Source: Chryseobacterium polytrichastri | GTDB taxonomy: Bacteria; Bacteroidota; Bacteroidia; Flavobacteriales; Weeksellaceae | Reading direction: 5' to 3' | NCBI RefSeq assembly: GCF_900142445.1 | Contig: NZ_FRAV01000051.1 | Location: 1 to 33,138, forward strand | Length of the DNA stretch: 33,138 bases | Part shown: positions 32,213-33,138 of the stretch, in pieces | How positions within the stretch are numbered: the stretch's first letter is position 1 | Layout of the letters: every line of letters begins with the position of its first letter | Made by a program: the position numbers and the translations under genes | The notes under the pieces: model-generated | Seen by the model: only the letters and a program-made list of their open reading frames with translations | Told to the model about the DNA's origin: nothing | Databases searched by the model: none

Positions 32213-32539
32213 ATGATAATTATATGCCAAAAGCCATTAAAAAAATTAAAGATCAGTGGCATCGCTCTATTTCCTTTTATCTTCATTAGGAGACCCGAAG
32301 ATAAGGAAAATAAAATACTTATCAATCACGAAAAAATTCATTTAAAACAGCAATTAGAAATGCTCATTATTTTCTTCTATATTTTTTATGTCATCGAATA
32401 TTATTACTGGTTTTTTAAACTAAAAGATAGCTATCAGGCATATATGAGGATTTCATTTGAACGAGAAGCGTACGCCAATGAAAGCAATTTAAATTATCTC
32501 AAAAAAAGAAAATTCTGGAGCTTTAGAAAATATTTGTGA
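32213..32539 (+). CDS. Small HExxH membrane protein, candidate minimal metallopeptidase
   Basis: A 108-residue protein with a zinc-metallopeptidase motif HEKIH (39-43) in ILINHEKIHLKQQLEML. One transmembrane segment (about 50-68, rich in Phe and Tyr) follows, then SFEREAYANE (81-90), where Glu83 or Glu85 could serve as the third zinc ligand, as in small gluzincin-type proteases. The pattern resembles a stripped-down M56 (BlaR1-like) peptidase, but the substrate is unknown. The last codons lie in the first unit of the 115-bp tandem repeats, so the end of this gene and the repeats are evolutionarily linked. Confidence is good for the gene, moderate for peptidase activity. Confidence 0.75.
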   Translation: MIIICQKPLKKLKISGIALFPFIFIRRPEDKENKILINHEKIHLKQQLEMLIIFFYIFYVIEYYYWFFKLKDSYQAYMRISFEREAYANESNLNYLKKRKFWSFRKYL

Positions 32540-32981
32540 TTATGAATTTAAACACAAAATCCACAAATTATTTCCACAAATAAACACAATCATCTGTGCA
32601 AATCTGTGCAATCCGTGGGAGAGAAAACAACATCATTTTAGAAAGTATTTGTAATAATAAATTTAAACACAAACGGCACCAATTATTTACACAAATAAAC
32701 ACAATCATCTGTACAAATCTGTGAAATCCGTGGGAGAGAAAACAACATCATTTTAGAAAATATTTGTAATTATAAATTTAAACACAAACGGCACCAATTA
32801 TTTCCACAAATAAACACAATCATCTGTGCAAATCTGTGCAATCCGTGGGAGAGAAAACAACATCATTTTAGAAAGTATTTGTAATAATAAATTTAAACAC
32901 AAACGGCACCAATTATTTCCACAAATAAACACAATCATCTGTGCAAATCTGTGCAATCCGTGGGAGAGAAAACAATGTCAC
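32522..32981 (+). repeat. Four 115-bp tandem repeats downstream of the HExxH gene
   Basis: Units begin at 32522, 32637, 32752 and 32867, with a partial fifth (TTAGAAAGTATTTG) from 32982. Each contains ATTTAAACACAAA, AATAAACACAATCATCTGT and two AATCTGTG-type words before CCGTGGGAGAG. Units 1 and 3 have GAAAATATTTG and units 2 and 4 have GAAAGTATTTG, suggesting a 230-bp doubling. Unit 1 includes the last codons and stop of the gene before it. Confidence 0.95.
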
Positions 32982-33029
32982 CTTAGAAAGTATTTGTAAT
33001 TAATGTTAAAATGGGTTTCAATATCAATA

Positions 33030-33063
33030 GAAATGGGCTTTAGCCCAATGTCATTAAGTTAGT
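33030..33063 (+). repeat. Dispersed palindromic repeat, right copy
   Basis: Holds the perfect palindrome GGGCT-TT-AGCCC (33035-33046) followed by a 20-bp stretch (33042-33061) that is the exact inverse of 76-95. No gene can be supported in 32982-33068. Confidence 0.7.
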
Positions 33064-33068
33064 GTATT

Positions 33069-33138
33069 TCATAAGCTATTTCGTTGATTTTTAGGAACTA
33101 TTGGTTTTGCTCTTGCTCTGTATTTACCAATATTCCTT
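33069..33138 (-). CDS. Possible 3' end of a leftward gene cut by the window edge
   Basis: One minus-strand frame stays open from the window edge for 22 codons (...NIGKYRARAKPIVPKNQRNSL) and stops with TGA at 33071-33069. The basic C-terminus is plausible for a protein end, but a stretch this short occurs by chance. I do not recognise it. Confidence 0.25.
   Translation of the reverse strand, partial: RNIGKYRARAKPIVPKNQRNSL

Noticed and set aside
32522..32981. CRISPR array
   Set aside because: The 115-bp units are contiguous near-copies without short repeats separated by unique spacers, and no cas gene is near.
32560..32990. Replication origin or DnaA-box cluster in the TTTCCACA words of the tandem repeats
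   Set aside because: The words differ from TTATCCACA at two positions, and neither dnaA nor an AT-rich unwinding region is adjacent.
1..33138. tRNA or rRNA genes
   Set aside because: I found no cloverleaf-like segment with a TTCGANNC-type T-loop and acceptor pairing, and no rRNA-like region; by eye this is not exhaustive.

Overview
The window looks like chromosomal DNA of a low-GC member of the Bacteroidota, class Flavobacteriia, most like Chryseobacterium or a close relative in the Weeksellaceae. Four things support this: the gliding lipoprotein genes gldB and gldC beside nadE, a secreted nuclease with a type IX secretion (T9SS) C-terminal sorting domain, a Bacteroidota-type (subtype iii) type VI secretion (T6SS) tube and spike pair, and promoter-like TAnnTTTG boxes. 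This is inferred from gene content; no rRNA or tRNA gene is present to place the organism.

Left part (1-11.2 kb). A leftward cluster encodes two GNAT acetyltransferases, NAD synthetase, a membrane-anchored barnase-like RNase and, beyond an inserted cassette, its barstar-like inhibitor. The cassette is a small GIY-YIG nuclease gene bounded by near-identical inverted repeats and lies exactly between toxin and inhibitor. An LRR protein gene then diverges from gldB-gldC, followed by a PLP-dependent transsulfuration enzyme, an NTF2-like secreted protein, a GNAT, a DinB-like protein, a membrane protein and two tRNA-maturation genes (threonylcarbamoyl-AMP synthase, CCA-adding enzyme).

Middle (11.2-17 kb). 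A leftward vitamin B12 uptake operon has a promoter box at the 5' end of a canonical cobalamin riboswitch, a BtuB-like TonB-dependent receptor and a BtuG-like surface beta-propeller lipoprotein, closed by a strong hairpin terminator. Cytidine deaminase, an old-yellow-enzyme reductase, a DUF2752 protein and a CCC-motif membrane protein follow.

T6SS island (17.1-29.3 kb). Bounded by terminators, this all-rightward block encodes the tube protein TssD/Hcp, spike VgrG/TssI, a 56-residue protein, a DUF2931 lipoprotein, a DUF2235 lipase-like effector, a small membrane protein, a LysM protein, a DUF4280 PAAR-like tip, a 965-residue OmpA-domain protein with a novel C-terminus and two paralogous lipoproteins. 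No sheath, baseplate, membrane-complex or ATPase gene is present, so this is an auxiliary effector island that must use machinery encoded elsewhere. Two effector/immunity sets are proposed: DUF2235 with DUF2931 and/or the membrane protein, and the OmpA-domain protein with the tandem lipoproteins.

Right part (29.3-33.1 kb). A T9SS-exported endonuclease I, a DUF5522/DUF4136 pair and a small HExxH membrane protein are followed by four 115-bp tandem repeats whose first copy includes the 3' end of that gene. Several dispersed palindromic repeats run through the window, and one 20-bp sequence occurs in inverted orientation near both ends.
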